Shown here: one piece after another, positions 10,262 to 17,557 of the stretch
Position numbering within the stretch: the first letter of the stretch is position 1
Layout of the letters: each line of letters begins with the position of its first letter
Assembly (NCBI RefSeq): GCF_029909975.1
Contig: NZ_CP094516.1
Location: forward strand, 8,224,501-8,288,500
DNA length: 64,000 bases
Source: Bradyrhizobium sp. ISRA430
GTDB taxonomy: Bacteria > Pseudomonadota > Alphaproteobacteria > Rhizobiales > Xanthobacteraceae
Direction: 5' to 3'
Program-made: the position numbers and the translations under genes
Notes under the pieces: model-generated
Databases searched by the model: none
Told to the model about the DNA's origin: nothing
What the model saw: the letters and a program-made list of their open reading frames with translations, nothing else

Positions 10262-11002
10262 GCAACGCTGCCAGGAGGCGTTGAGCACCTTGGCGACGGT
10301 GGCCTTGATGCCCTCATGGGCATCAGACACGACCAGCTTGACGCCGCGTAGGCCGCGGCGCGCGAGCTTGCGCAGGAACGCGGTCCAGAACGTCTCGGCC
10401 TCGGACGGGCCAATATCCATGCCGAGAACTTCGCGCCGGCCGTCACTGTTGACGCCGACCGCGACAATCACCGCGACCGAGACGATGCGGCCCTGCTGGC
10501 GCACCTTCACGTAGGTGGCGTCGATCCACAAATACGGCCAGTCGCCCTCGATCGGACGGGCGAGGAACGCCTTCACCTTATCGTCGATCTCGGCGCAGAG
10601 CCGGCTCACCTGGCTCTTGGAGATGCCGCTCATGCCCATGGCCTGCACGAGATCGTCGACCGAGCGGGTCGAGACGCCCTGCACGTAGGCTTCCTGCACC
10701 ACCGCGGTAAGCGCCTTCTCGGCCATGCGACGGGGCTCCAGGAAGCCGGGGAAGTAGGAGCCCTTGCGCAGCTTGGGGATGCGCAGTTCGACCGCGCCGG
10801 CGCGGGTCTCCCAAATGCGGTCGCGGTAGCCGTTGCGCTGGGCCAGGCGCTCGGGGCTCTTCTCGCCATAGGCGGCTCCGGTCTGGCTTTCCACTTCCAG
10901 CTCCATCAGGCGCTGGGCGGCAAAGCCGATCATCTCGCGCAGCAGATCCGCATCAGGGGTCTTCTCCACGAGCGTCCGCAGGTTCATCATCTCGTCGGTC
11001 AT
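10262..11002 (-). pseudogene. IS256 transposase, N-terminal part
   Basis: The protein begins [20 protein letters not shown] and carries [20 protein letters not shown] and [17 protein letters not shown] with the first catalytic Asp. It then reads [20 protein letters not shown] with the second. It stops at SWQRC where the nested element enters, and the open frame continues into element sequence. The remaining part with the third acidic residue is at 8286-8739. Confidence 0.88.
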
Positions 11003-11069
11003 CGGTGGTTCCTCGAATCAGGTTGGTGTCAGCAACCCGACCCTACCGGCGAATCGCCGGTGACCACCG

Positions 11070-11124
11070 CAAAGCCGTCCGCCCGCTACGGCGCTATTGT
11101 AGGGCGCGCGTGCGGACGGCTTTG
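11070..11124. repeat. 13-bp perfect inverted repeat inside the IS256 5' end
   Basis: CAAAGCCGTCCGC and its exact complement GCGGACGGCTTTG are separated by 29 bp, between the transposase start and the element end. It may form a stem in the leader transcript and reduce read-in transcription, a common IS strategy. That role is inferred. Confidence 0.7.
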
Positions 11125-11219
11125 CTCTACCGAGCTACACCATCACTGGGGACACGACCCGAGCAGCCAAACTCGATGTCGATTATTCCTCCCTCTTTGG
11201 AGGTCGAGAAAATTAACAT

Positions 11220-11295
11220 CCTGCCATCGTCTAGCGGCCAGGATGCCCGGTTCTCAGTCGGGATGACGCCGGTTCGAATCCGGCTTGCGGCTCCA
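11220..11295 (+). tRNA. tRNA-Glu-like gene, anticodon CTC, damaged acceptor
   Basis: The D arm GTCTAGCGGCCAGGAT, anticodon stem CCCGG/TCGGG with loop TTCTCAG (anticodon CTC), and T arm GCCGG/CCGGC with loop TTCGAAT are intact. A CCA end is encoded at 11293-11295. The acceptor CCTGCCA/TTGCGGC has mismatches at pairs 1 and 6 and a T-G pair at 3, and the discriminator base is T. Sequence and anticodon fit glutamate. The damaged acceptor suggests altered or lost charging. Confidence 0.65.
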
Positions 11296-11362
11296 ATTAA
11301 CAGAAGGCTGCCAACTGCGGCGGCCTTCTCCCATTATTGGCCGTCCCGCTAAACTGCCTCGG

Positions 11363-11563
11363 CTACCTTATGGTTCTTGCATCGCCCTGATTGGGGTAAC
11401 AAGCAGACATGCATCGCCAGTAATTGGCCTGTGCTATTTCGCTGCAAACACGATCATTCCCACAGCCGGCTGAGCGGACTTGCTGCGCACAGCCGCAGCG
11501 GTCTTAAGCAATTGCTTCTCCGGTGATTGCCGCCAAAAATAATACTGCGAAAATGAGCTTCAT
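11363..11563 (-). pseudogene. Small cysteine-rich secreted protein with a nonsense codon at the signal cleavage site
   Basis: The frame starts MKLIFAVLFLAAITGEAIA, a clean Sec signal peptide ending in A-I-A, after a GAGGGG ribosome site. The next codon is TAA (11504-11506), and the same frame then continues DRCGCAQQVRSAGCGNDR and CSEIAQANYWRCM to a natural stop. It contains six or more cysteines. CAA-to-TAA would be a single-base change, so a Gln codon was probably lost recently. The stop could instead be read through, but that is less likely. No family name was recognised. Confidence 0.6.
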
Positions 11564-11749
11564 GATCGTATACCCCTCAAGGTTGTGCCAGACCGGCTGG
11601 GGCAAAGCTGTCCGGGTCATCTAGAATCGTCCGCAGTTGCATTGGGCCGTCTGTAATCTGGTTCACATTTCTCTGCGGCGATTTGGCGCGAGCGCAATGA
11701 CGGGCGATGGCGACGTAACGCTGTCTGCTTGGCAGTGCCTATTCAGTTT

Positions 11750-11825
11750 GCCCACGTAGCTCAGTGGATGAGCGCCTTGCTACGAACGAGGAGGACGCAG
11801 ATTCGAATCCTGCGGTAGGTCCCCA
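11750..11825 (+). tRNA. tRNA-Arg-like gene, anticodon ACG, damaged acceptor
   Basis: The D stem GCTC/GAGC and anticodon stem CCTTG/CGAGG with loop CTACGAA (anticodon ACG) are intact. The T stem GCAGA/CCTGC has its loop-closing pair broken (A-C), with loop TTCGAAT. The acceptor GCCCACG/GGTAGGT pairs at 5 of 7 positions, and the 3' end reads CCCCA, so a CCA is present but offset by one base. Anticodon ACG would be the normal inosine-modified Arg reader. Overall it is a recognisable but decayed gene. Confidence 0.6.
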
Positions 11826-11829
11826 TGAC

Positions 11830-11904
11830 CTCGGTAAAGCTCGTGTGGAAGAGCACCGCGTTTGGGCCGCGGGGGCGCGTGGTCGGAGCACGCCACCCAG
11901 ACCA
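11830..11904 (+). tRNA. tRNA-Pro-like gene, anticodon TGG, atypical T loop
   Basis: The D stem GCTC/GAGC is intact. The anticodon stem CCGCG/CGCGG is perfect with loop TTTGGGC (anticodon TGG). The T stem GCGTG/CACGC is perfect, but its loop GTCGGAG lacks the usual T at position 54. The acceptor CTCGGTA/CACCCAG has two mismatches, the discriminator is A and CCA is encoded. It lies 4 bp after the Arg-like gene. Stems are better preserved here than expected for random decay. Confidence 0.55.
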
Positions 11905-11910
11905 GGCTAT

Positions 11911-11989
11911 CGCCTCTTAGCTCAGTTGGTAGAGCGTCGCCCTCTGAAGGCGAATGTCCGCGGTTCGAGCCAGTTTATCGCGCGAGCCA
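11911..11989 (+). tRNA. tRNA-Gln-like pseudogene, anticodon CTG
   Basis: The 5' half is good: D stem GCTC/GAGC around AGTTGGTA, anticodon stem TCGCC/GGCGA and loop CTCTGAA (anticodon CTG). The 3' half is not: CGCGG and CAGTT do not pair around TTCGAGC, and the expected CCA appears about three bases late. It looks like a tRNA whose T arm and acceptor were rewritten or lost. It lies six bases after the Pro-like gene. Confidence 0.45.
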
Positions 11990-12009
11990 CGCGGTGAGCA
12001 CGAGGAGAA

Positions 12010-12197
12010 ATGGCGCGGAAACGATGGGCGCATGAGCGACATTCAGCGCAGATTGACGAGATCAAGAAAGTCTATTCGGACCTGTACTCACCGCGCGATG
12101 CGCTTGCCGACATGCAGCGCCGCTTGAGGAGGTGGAGCGGCGGCTTGCGCTTGCGCAGCAACAGGCACTGGAACAAGGGCAGCGCCGCCAGCCATAA
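12010..12197 (+). pseudogene. Small coiled-coil protein gene, one-base frameshift
   Basis: The first frame reads MARKRWAHERHSAQIDEIKK and VYSDLYSPRDALADMQRR, then loses sense. Shifting frame at about 12122 restores LEEVERRLALAQQQALEQGQ and ends RRQP before TAA. Together they give a protein of about 62 aa, strongly helical and charged, with a coiled-coil-like second half. A single-base loss explains the break. No named family. It stands directly after the tRNA-like cluster in an otherwise small-ORF region. Confidence 0.5.
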
Positions 12198-12386
12198 GGT
12201 AAGTGGTTCGACAGGACCTAGGTGCGGACCGGTCGAACTTCAACGCAGAATCGCCAACCCGCGGCAACAGGGTCCGAGCTTCTTTCTTTGGAACGACCAA
12301 TCGAAAGGCGCGTTTCGCGGGATAGTTCGGTGCTTTTTCACATCGACAACCTCCACCCCAATGTAGAAATCGGGGAGGAACTGCCG

Positions 12387-12560
12387 ATGACATCGCCTCC
12401 AGCCAATGCGGAGAGGTTCCGTAGAGCAGCTGAGAAGTGCCGTGAGCTGGCGGAGGAGGCGACGAGCCCGCTGGATAAGGAGGCTTGGTTGCGCCTTGCC
12501 GAGGATTGGCTGAAGCTTGCGCAACAGGCGGACGAGGACACTAGGTTTGGGCGGAGATAA
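12387..12560 (+). CDS. Small helical hypothetical protein (57 aa)
   Basis: The ATG follows GGGGAGGAA at good spacing. The protein starts MTSPPANAERFRRAAEKCRE and continues LAEEATSPLDKEAWLRLAED to WLKLAQQADE. It is a soluble, charged, two-helix protein of a sort widespread in Bradyrhizobium, where many short paralogues share the RAAECRELA core. That recollection is from general familiarity, not a search. Function is unknown. The long upstream extension of this frame lacks coding character. Confidence 0.65.
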   Translation: MTSPPANAERFRRAAEKCRELAEEATSPLDKEAWLRLAEDWLKLAQQADEDTRFGRR

Positions 12561-12600
12561 TTACCTCGTCCGTCAAGGCCCATCGTCAGTGGAAATCGCG

Positions 12601-12789
12601 ATGACGGTCAAGGAGCTCATAGCTCGACTGCAGGCGCTTCCCAACCAGGATGCACTTGTAATTATTGCAAGCGTCAATGCAAACGAGTGGCTGATAGCCA
12701 CCGGCGTCGTTGAGCGCCGTATATCAACATCACCTGCAAACCCGGATTTTGTCGTACCAGGCAACGATCCTGGCGTGGAAATCATTTAG
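12601..12789 (+). CDS. Small hypothetical protein (62 aa)
   Basis: The protein begins MTVKELIARLQALPNQDALV, a start common to small phage/ICE proteins that follow an x-L-I-x-x-L-x-x-L-P pattern, and ends NDPGVEII. It shows alternating hydrophobic strands and no membrane segment. The ribosome site is weak (GGAAA). A terminator-like hairpin follows within 25 bp, which supports a real transcript end. No function is assigned. Confidence 0.55.
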   Translation: MTVKELIARLQALPNQDALVIIASVNANEWLIATGVVERRISTSPANPDFVVPGNDPGVEII

Positions 12790-12809
12790 CGCCTTCTCCT
12801 ACCGAAGGT

Positions 12810-12829
12810 CCTTGGGCCAAGGCTTTTTT
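12810..12829 (+). terminator. Rho-independent terminator
   Basis: CCTTGGGCCAAGG can fold as a five-pair stem (CCTTG/CAAGG) with a three-base loop and is followed by CTTTTTT. It closes the transcript of the 62-aa gene. It lies beside a dispersed repeat, so it may be part of that unit. Confidence 0.6.
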
Positions 12830-12836
12830 GCCTTTT

Positions 12837-12912
12837 GCGAATTTCGGGACGGGTTTTTTCGCCTTTGGTTTCGCAAAATGGCCCGTAAGCGGGACTAGAC
12901 AGCGCGTGTACT
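12837..12912 (+). repeat. Dispersed repeat, copy A
   Basis: About 75 bp is shared with a diverged copy at 13813-13889. Common blocks in order are ATTTCGGGAC, GTTTTT, GCCTTTGG, TCGCAAAAT, CCCGT, CTAG and GCGTGTAC. The two direct copies bracket the secreted-protein gene at 13104. The identity of the repeat is unknown; it may be the ends of a lost mobile element. Confidence 0.6.
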
Positions 12913-13103
12913 ATGGACCGCTCGGCCAAGTTTCCGCTTTAACGCCCACAAGCGACAGAAAATCAGACCTTTATAACGAACGCGATGGGGCAACAGCAAT
13001 CGTCGCAACAGCGAGACATCTTGGCGCACTCCGGCTTTTAGCAGCGCACCCACTTGGTTTGGGGTACAATTTAATGCCGGTCGACCACTACAGGAGGTAA
13101 GCC

Positions 13104-13691
13104 ATGAACAGGCTCTACGCTCTCGCGTCGGTGGGGTTCTGCGCAGCTTCGGCAGCCCTCATCGCGTCCGCATCGGCTTTTCCAACCGAGGAAATCCCGA
13201 AGACCGAACCAGAGTACATCGCCAAGGTGAAGACCGCCGCTCCGGCGCCGGTTGTGAACAGCGCGACGATCACCATGCCGCAGCCAGATGGGTCTTCTAA
13301 GACCGTCCAAACCGGATCGAACGGGTTCACGTGCTTTATCGGCAAGGATGGAACGCCGGAATGCGACGACCAGAACGCCATGGAGTGGCGCAAAGCCTTG
13401 CAGGCCAATCAGGCCCCGCCGCACAACATTGGCCTCATTTTCATGCTGGCCGGTGACACCGGCACGAGCAATCATGATTCCGCCGAACGACACACGCACC
13501 AGCATTGGGTCCAGACCGGGCCGCATGTGATGATCGTCGGCGGCGCAGCACACGAGATGCTTAGTCCCTATCCGCGCGATCTGGATGTCAAAGACCCGAC
13601 GCAGCCCTTCGTCATGTTCCCAGGCAAACCCAACGAGCACCTGATGATCCCGGTTCACTCGCAAGAGCTTACGACCGGTAGCACGCGGTGA
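13104..13691 (+). CDS. Secreted hypothetical protein (195 aa)
   Basis: CAGGAGG lies seven bases before the ATG. The first 25 residues (MNRLYALASVGFCAASAALI, then ASASA) form a Sec signal peptide with A-S-A cleavage, so the mature protein is periplasmic or exported. It contains two central Cys (FTCFIGKDGTPECDD) that could form a disulfide, and His-rich segments (ERHTHQHWVQTGPHVMIVGG, EHLMIPVHS) suggesting possible metal binding. The family is not named. It stands alone between two copies of a dispersed repeat. Confidence 0.8.
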   Translation: MNRLYALASVGFCAASAALIASASAFPTEEIPKTEPEYIAKVKTAAPAPVVNSATITMPQPDGSSKTVQTGSNGFTCFIGKDGTPECDDQNAMEWRKALQANQAPPHNIGLIFMLAGDTGTSNHDSAERHTHQHWVQTGPHVMIVGGAAHEMLSPYPRDLDVKDPTQPFVMFPGKPNEHLMIPVHSQELTTGSTR

Positions 13692-13812
13692 CGCGGTGAA
13701 CTCCGCCGTGCCTGAGACCGGCGGCGCGGCGGCTGATTGTCCATTTCAAACGTTCGTTGGCGACCGCCTTGGGTCACAGCCGGGAAGACCCGAACGGAGC
13801 ATCCCGCCTTGT

Positions 13813-13889
13813 GCGTATTTCGGGACCGCGTTTTTGGCCTTTGGCTCCTCGCAAAATCTCCCGTGAACGGGGCGAGCTAGGGCGTGTAC
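13813..13889 (+). repeat. Dispersed repeat, copy B
   Basis: This is the second, diverged copy of the 75-bp repeat at 12837, in the same orientation. A short related motif (GTGTACTCATTAA in reverse) appears again near 15510, just past the second IS1182-type element. The copies have diverged too much for a recent duplication. Confidence 0.55.
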
Positions 13890-13925
13890 CTCATAAAGGC
13901 ACGGATGTCGGCTTTGGGGTGATTC

Positions 13926-15423
13926 TGTTGAAAAAGGCGGCGGTTGCGACTCAGAGATAGCAGTGATTCAGTCTGTCTAATTGGCAGGACTGAAGGTCAT
14001 GATGGGGCATCGGCAAGTCGAACAGGCTGCGTTGTTCTATGAGTTCTCGCTCGAAAGAGCATATCCCCGCCGACCACTTGCTCCGGTCGATCGACAGATT
14101 TGTCGACCTTGAACAGGTCAGGCAGGATCTAGCACCTTTCTACAGTAGCATCGGTCGACCTTCGATTGATCCCGAACTGATGATCCGGATGCTGCTGATC
14201 GGCTACTGCTTCGGCATTCGATCGGAGCGGCGCCTTTGCGAGGAGGTCCACCTTAACTTGGCCTACCGGTGGTTCTGCCGGCTCGGCCTGGATGGAGCGG
14301 TGCCGGATCATTCGACATTCTCCAAGAACAGGCATGGTCGGTTCCGGCAGAGCGATCTCTTCCGTCGCGTGTTCGAGTACGTCTTGCGCCGATGTATCGA
14401 GGAGCGGCTGGTCGGCGGTGAAGGATTTGCCGTTGATGCGAGCCTGATCAAGGCCGATGCCAATCGGCAGAAAGGGGTCGAAGGCGACAAGGGACTTCCA
14501 GCGGAGGCTACCGGCCGAGCGATCGATGAGTATCTGGCTGTCCTTGATGATGCCGCTTTCGGCGCCGCGACCGAAGTCACCCCGAAGTTCGTGTCGCCCT
14601 CCGACCCGGCGGCGCGCTGGACGGGGGCGCACGGCGGCCAAGCCTTCTTTACCTACTCAACGAACTATCTGATCGACGTCGAGAATGCGATCATCGTCGA
14701 TGTCGAGGCGACCACGGCCATCCGGCAGGCGGAGGTGTTGGCCGCCAGGCGCATGATTGAGCGCTCGTTCGAACGGTTCGATCTCTACCCGAGCCGGCTC
14801 CTCGGCGACAGCGGGTATGGCTCGGCCGAGATGCTCGGCTGGCTGCTCTATGAGCACGGGATCGAGCCACACGTTACGGTGTTCGACAAGTCGGCCCGCC
14901 CAGACGGGACCTTGTCGCGCGAGGACTTCAGCTATGACCACGCGGGTGACGTCTATCGCTGTCCCGCCGGCAAGGTCCTCACAACGACCGGAACGCTGGT
15001 GAACGACGGTGCCACGATGCTTTACGTCGCCAGCAAGCGCGATTGCGATCGATGCGCCCTCAAGTCCCGGTGCTGTCCCAAGCAGCCATCGCGGAAAGTA
15101 CCGCGCTCCATCTATGAGGGCGCTCGCGATATGGCGCGCCAGATCGCCAGGTCATGGGAAGGGCGCACTTCGCGTCGGCTCCGCAAAAAGATCGAGATGC
15201 TGTTCGCGCACCTGAAGCGCATTCTCAAGCTCGACCGTCTACGGTTGCGAGGTCCAAACGGCGCGCGTGACGAGTTCATCCTCGCAGCCACCGCTCAGAA
15301 CCTTCGCAAGATCGCCAAACTGATTCCGATGCAAACCCTCAAGCCCGCTTAAATGCCAGCCAAGCCGTTCGGCCGCTTTCGAGCTGGCGCCATTACATCG
15401 AATTACTGCCGCCTTTTTCAACG
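13926..15423 (+). mobile_element. IS1182-type insertion sequence (second type)
   Basis: The ends share GTTGAAAAAGGCGGC on the left and its complement on the right, with the transposase between them. No target duplication is evident. It is different from the copy nested in IS256: end sequence and transposase differ. It lies between the small-gene region and the ICE control module. Confidence 0.8.
13999..15352 (+). pseudogene. IS1182-family transposase with an N-terminal frameshift
   Basis: A start at 13999 gives MMGHRQVEQAALFYEFSLE, the usual N-terminus of this transposase group, but the frame then fails. The rest, KEHIPADHLLRSIDRFVDLE onward, is in the next frame (it also has its own ATG at 14039). 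It is complete: VDASLIKADANRQ with the first Asp, LLGDSGYGSAEMLGWLLYEH with the second, the KRDCDRCALKSRCC Cys cluster, and LRKKIEMLFAHLKRILKLD near the end. No slippery run is seen at the break (CTCGAAAGAGC), so a mutation is likelier than programmed frameshifting. The short start could still yield a transposase lacking about 18 residues. Confidence 0.75.
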
Positions 15424-15531
15424 GTATCGGCCCTTCAGCGACCTCGGGAGAGGCCCGCTTTCCCGCCGCTCTTAGGGATTGAGCAGACATCAGGCGGCCA
15501 GCCACTTAATGAGTACACAGCCGTGCAGCGA

Positions 15532-15813
15532 CTACTTGCTCTTAGGGCTGGGACGAATCCGTTTCCGGCCCTTGGCTAGCGGCTTTGGCGTGGCGGCTCC
15601 CTTGGGCGGTTCAAGAAAGAATTCTGAGAGCCGAACACCTAGCGTTTCGGCCAGTCGCTCGAGCAGATCTATGGTTGGATTCTCGGTTTGTCGCTCCAAG
15701 CCGCTCATATATGAACGATCAATCCCAGCATCGTATGCCAGTTGCTCTTGCGGAATACCGCGAGCGACGCGGATTCGGCGGACGTTCCAGGCCACAAGCG
15801 CACGAGCTTTCAT
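15532..15813 (-). CDS. qseC: XRE-family repressor, QseC-like ICE switch regulator
   Basis: The ATG at 15813 starts MKARALVAWNVRRIRVARGI, and an XRE helix-turn-helix follows at about residues 13-65 (IPQEQLAYDAGIDRSYMSGL, LERLAETLGVRLSEFF). A basic tail ends the 93-aa protein. It is transcribed away from the neighbouring DUF2285 gene with an 84-bp shared control region. That matches qseC/qseM of ICEMlSymR7A, where a small HTH protein sets expression of the anti-activator gene. The name follows context; HTH family membership is certain. It is unrelated to the E. coli QseC kinase. Confidence 0.7.
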   Translation of the reverse strand: MKARALVAWNVRRIRVARGIPQEQLAYDAGIDRSYMSGLERQTENPTIDLLERLAETLGVRLSEFFLEPPKGAATPKPLAKGRKRIRPSPKSK

Positions 15814-15897
15814 GCGCAAAAGCAGCCATCGTGTAGACCATCAAACCACTGGCTATAACCGATCTATTCAGATACTTTGATCCTGGGTTTCCATCGA

Positions 15898-16185
15898 ATG
15901 CCACGAATAGATATGAATGGGCCGCCATTAGATCCTGACGTCGCGGATCTCGCGCCGAACGAGCCGGCGCTCACGGCCTATGACGAACAGCATGTCGTAA
16001 CGTACGTTCGCCTTCTACAGGCCGAAGATGAGGGTGCGGACTGGCGAGATGTGGCTCGAGTGGTCTTGCATATCGACCCGGAGCGAGAGCCGGAGCGTGC
16101 GCAGAACGCATATGAGAGCCACCTTGCGCGTGCCAAATGGGTAACAGAGCAAGGGCGGCTCTTACGTGGCACTGGCTCCAAATAG
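15898..16185 (+). CDS. qseM: DUF2285 protein, QseM-like anti-activator
   Basis: This is a 95-aa single-domain protein starting MPRIDMNGPPLDPDVADLAP. The DUF2285 core is clear: ALTAYDEQHVVTYVRLLQAE, ADWRDVARVVLHIDPEREPE, NAYESHLARAKWVTEQG. DUF2285 proteins of this size act in Mesorhizobium ICEs as QseM, which binds the transcription activators TraR and FseA and prevents ICE excision. The gene is divergent from the XRE regulator and just upstream of the fseA-like gene, the same partnership. A later ATG (15913) is possible. No TraR or AHL synthase gene is seen in the window, so whether it answers to quorum sensing here is open. Confidence 0.7.
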   Translation: MPRIDMNGPPLDPDVADLAPNEPALTAYDEQHVVTYVRLLQAEDEGADWRDVARVVLHIDPEREPERAQNAYESHLARAKWVTEQGRLLRGTGSK

Positions 16186-16349
16186 AAGAAAGTTTCTGGC
16201 TGGTGTCTTGCGGCAGAATTGTTTTCTTTTGCTAATCGGTGGTCATTCCGGTGCACCACGTGGTGCCAAACTAGGGTCTTCCTACAACCGCTTCGTTCAT
16301 ACCTATTGCGGCGCAATCGTTGTTAGCAGCGTGCAATGGGGCGGAAGCA

Positions 16350-17121
16350 ATGCCTGAATTCGACTGGCGGTCGCCGGAATCCTACAAGAGCCTACAAGAC
16401 GCCGAGATCACCGACATCGCCTGGGAATGTCTCCGCCGCAACGCCGACTACCGGCGTGAGTACGAGACGATGATCGCAAGCAGCCCGAACGGCGACGTGA
16501 CTGACGAATTCAGGAGGAAATGGGGTATCTGCTTTCGCCCATGACCCACAGGGGTCCTTCGACGAGCAGACGATCTTTTGGGCGCCTGAGGTTCTAACGG
16601 CGGTCGTTCCGGTCAAGGTTGCTTGGGCCGCCGATCGCAGTTCAGCGTCTCAACCGCTGCTTGACCTTGCAGCAGGCCAGGTGCGGCGCGCTGCCGACGG
16701 CTGGCATGCCGTGCTGCGCATCGGTGCGGTGGACCACCGCATTTGGTCCAAAGAGCCGCCGGTGCTCGGCGCGTCATATGCGGCCGAATTGCCGTTTGAC
16801 GGCGATTTCGATGCGCGGGCGTTTGCGGCCCGACGGCTGTGGCGCGCGATGAATGGACGCGTGCCAGGTCCTGCGTTTCACACGCTATCCAAACAGCGGC
16901 GCGAGCGCCTGAGCGCCGCGATCCGCGCGCTCGATGCGCATAGCGCCGGCGGCAGTTATCGCGTTATCGCCGAAGCGCTGTTCGGCAAAAAGCGAATCCC
17001 CGATCGTGCCTGGAAGACGCATGATCTGCGCAATCGAACAATCCGCTCGGTGCAAGGAGGGCTCGCGTTGATGCGCGGTGGTTACCGTAAACTCCTGCGG
17101 CCCGGACGCAAGGACGAGTAG
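16350..17121 (+). CDS. fseA: FseA-like excision activator made by +1 frameshifting (DUF6499 + DUF2285)
   Basis: The first frame encodes 64 aa, MPEFDWRSPESYKSLQDAE to FRRKWGICFRP, a DUF6499-type domain, and stops at TGA (16542-16544). The +1 frame is open from GAC at 16543 to 17121 and encodes the DUF2285-type part (DPQGSFDEQTIFWAPEVLTA to LMRGGYRKLLRPGRKDE), giving a 256-aa fusion. The junction CGC-CCA-TGA-C resembles the RF2-type site: a stop with C after it, read while the P-site tRNA slips forward. In ICEMlSymR7A msi172 and msi171 are joined this way to make FseA, which activates rdfS. The second frame has no good start of its own. Mutation is the alternative, but both halves look conserved. 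Confidence 0.75.
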
Positions 17122-17253
17122 CGCAGTCCCCAAGGGTGCCGAAAATCGCACCCTCCATATTCGGCATCCCCCTCCGAGATCTTGCTTCTCCATGATGACC
17201 GCACACACGCCGGCCTAGCCAGGCGTAGTGCGATGTCCTCCTGGAGTCCTCAA

Positions 17254-17535
17254 ATGCCCGATCCGATGGCCGGTCTTCCCCCGCGATTCCTGCGTACACC
17301 TGAGGCCGCGCGCTACCTTGGCCTCTCCGGCCGCACGCTGGAGAAGCACCGCACGTACGGCACCGGACCCCCCTATCGGAAGATCGGCGGACGTGTCGTC
17401 TACGCCGTCGATGACCTGAAAGCGTGGGCCGACCGGGGCGCCAAGACATCGACCTCGGACCCCGGGAAGGGGACAGTGCTGCCGGCCAAGAAGCATCCTG
17501 CGCTGCGCCCTTATGCAGGCCAGGAACGTCGCTGA
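17254..17535 (+). CDS. rdfS: Excisionase / recombination directionality factor (RdfS-like)
   Basis: The ATG at 17254 has GGAG eight bases upstream and gives a 93-aa protein. Residues 8-65 form a winged HTH of the MerR/AlpA excisionase type: PPRFLRTPEAARYLGLSGRT, LEKHRTYGTGPPYRKIGGRV and VYAVDDLKAWADRG. Such proteins bend DNA at attachment sites so that the integrase excises the element. It follows the fseA-like gene by about 130 bp and precedes a RepA-like gene, the same order as FseA-controlled rdfS in Mesorhizobium ICEs. The C-terminal 30 residues are basic and poorly structured. Confidence 0.75.
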   Translation: MPDPMAGLPPRFLRTPEAARYLGLSGRTLEKHRTYGTGPPYRKIGGRVVYAVDDLKAWADRGAKTSTSDPGKGTVLPAKKHPALRPYAGQERR

Positions 17536-17557
17536 TTGCCGCGTGAGAGCAACGATC

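Larger units (their letters stand above)
8219..11159 (-). mobile_element. IS256-family insertion sequence, split by a nested IS
   Basis: Ends are GATCGTGTCCC on the left and the complement of GGTCGTGTCCC on the right, with further matching inward (TGGTGTA). An 8-bp target duplication CGAGCAGC flanks it (8211-8218 and 11160-11167), the length typical of IS256. The transposase gene is cut by an IS1182-type element at 8745-10256. A 13-bp perfect inverted repeat lies upstream of tnp. The target site is the acceptor end of the tRNA-like gene. Confidence 0.85.

Noticed and set aside
14039..14060. Programmed frameshift in the second IS1182 transposase
   Set aside because: The break has no slippery A-run or stop-codon shift site, so a plain mutation is more likely.
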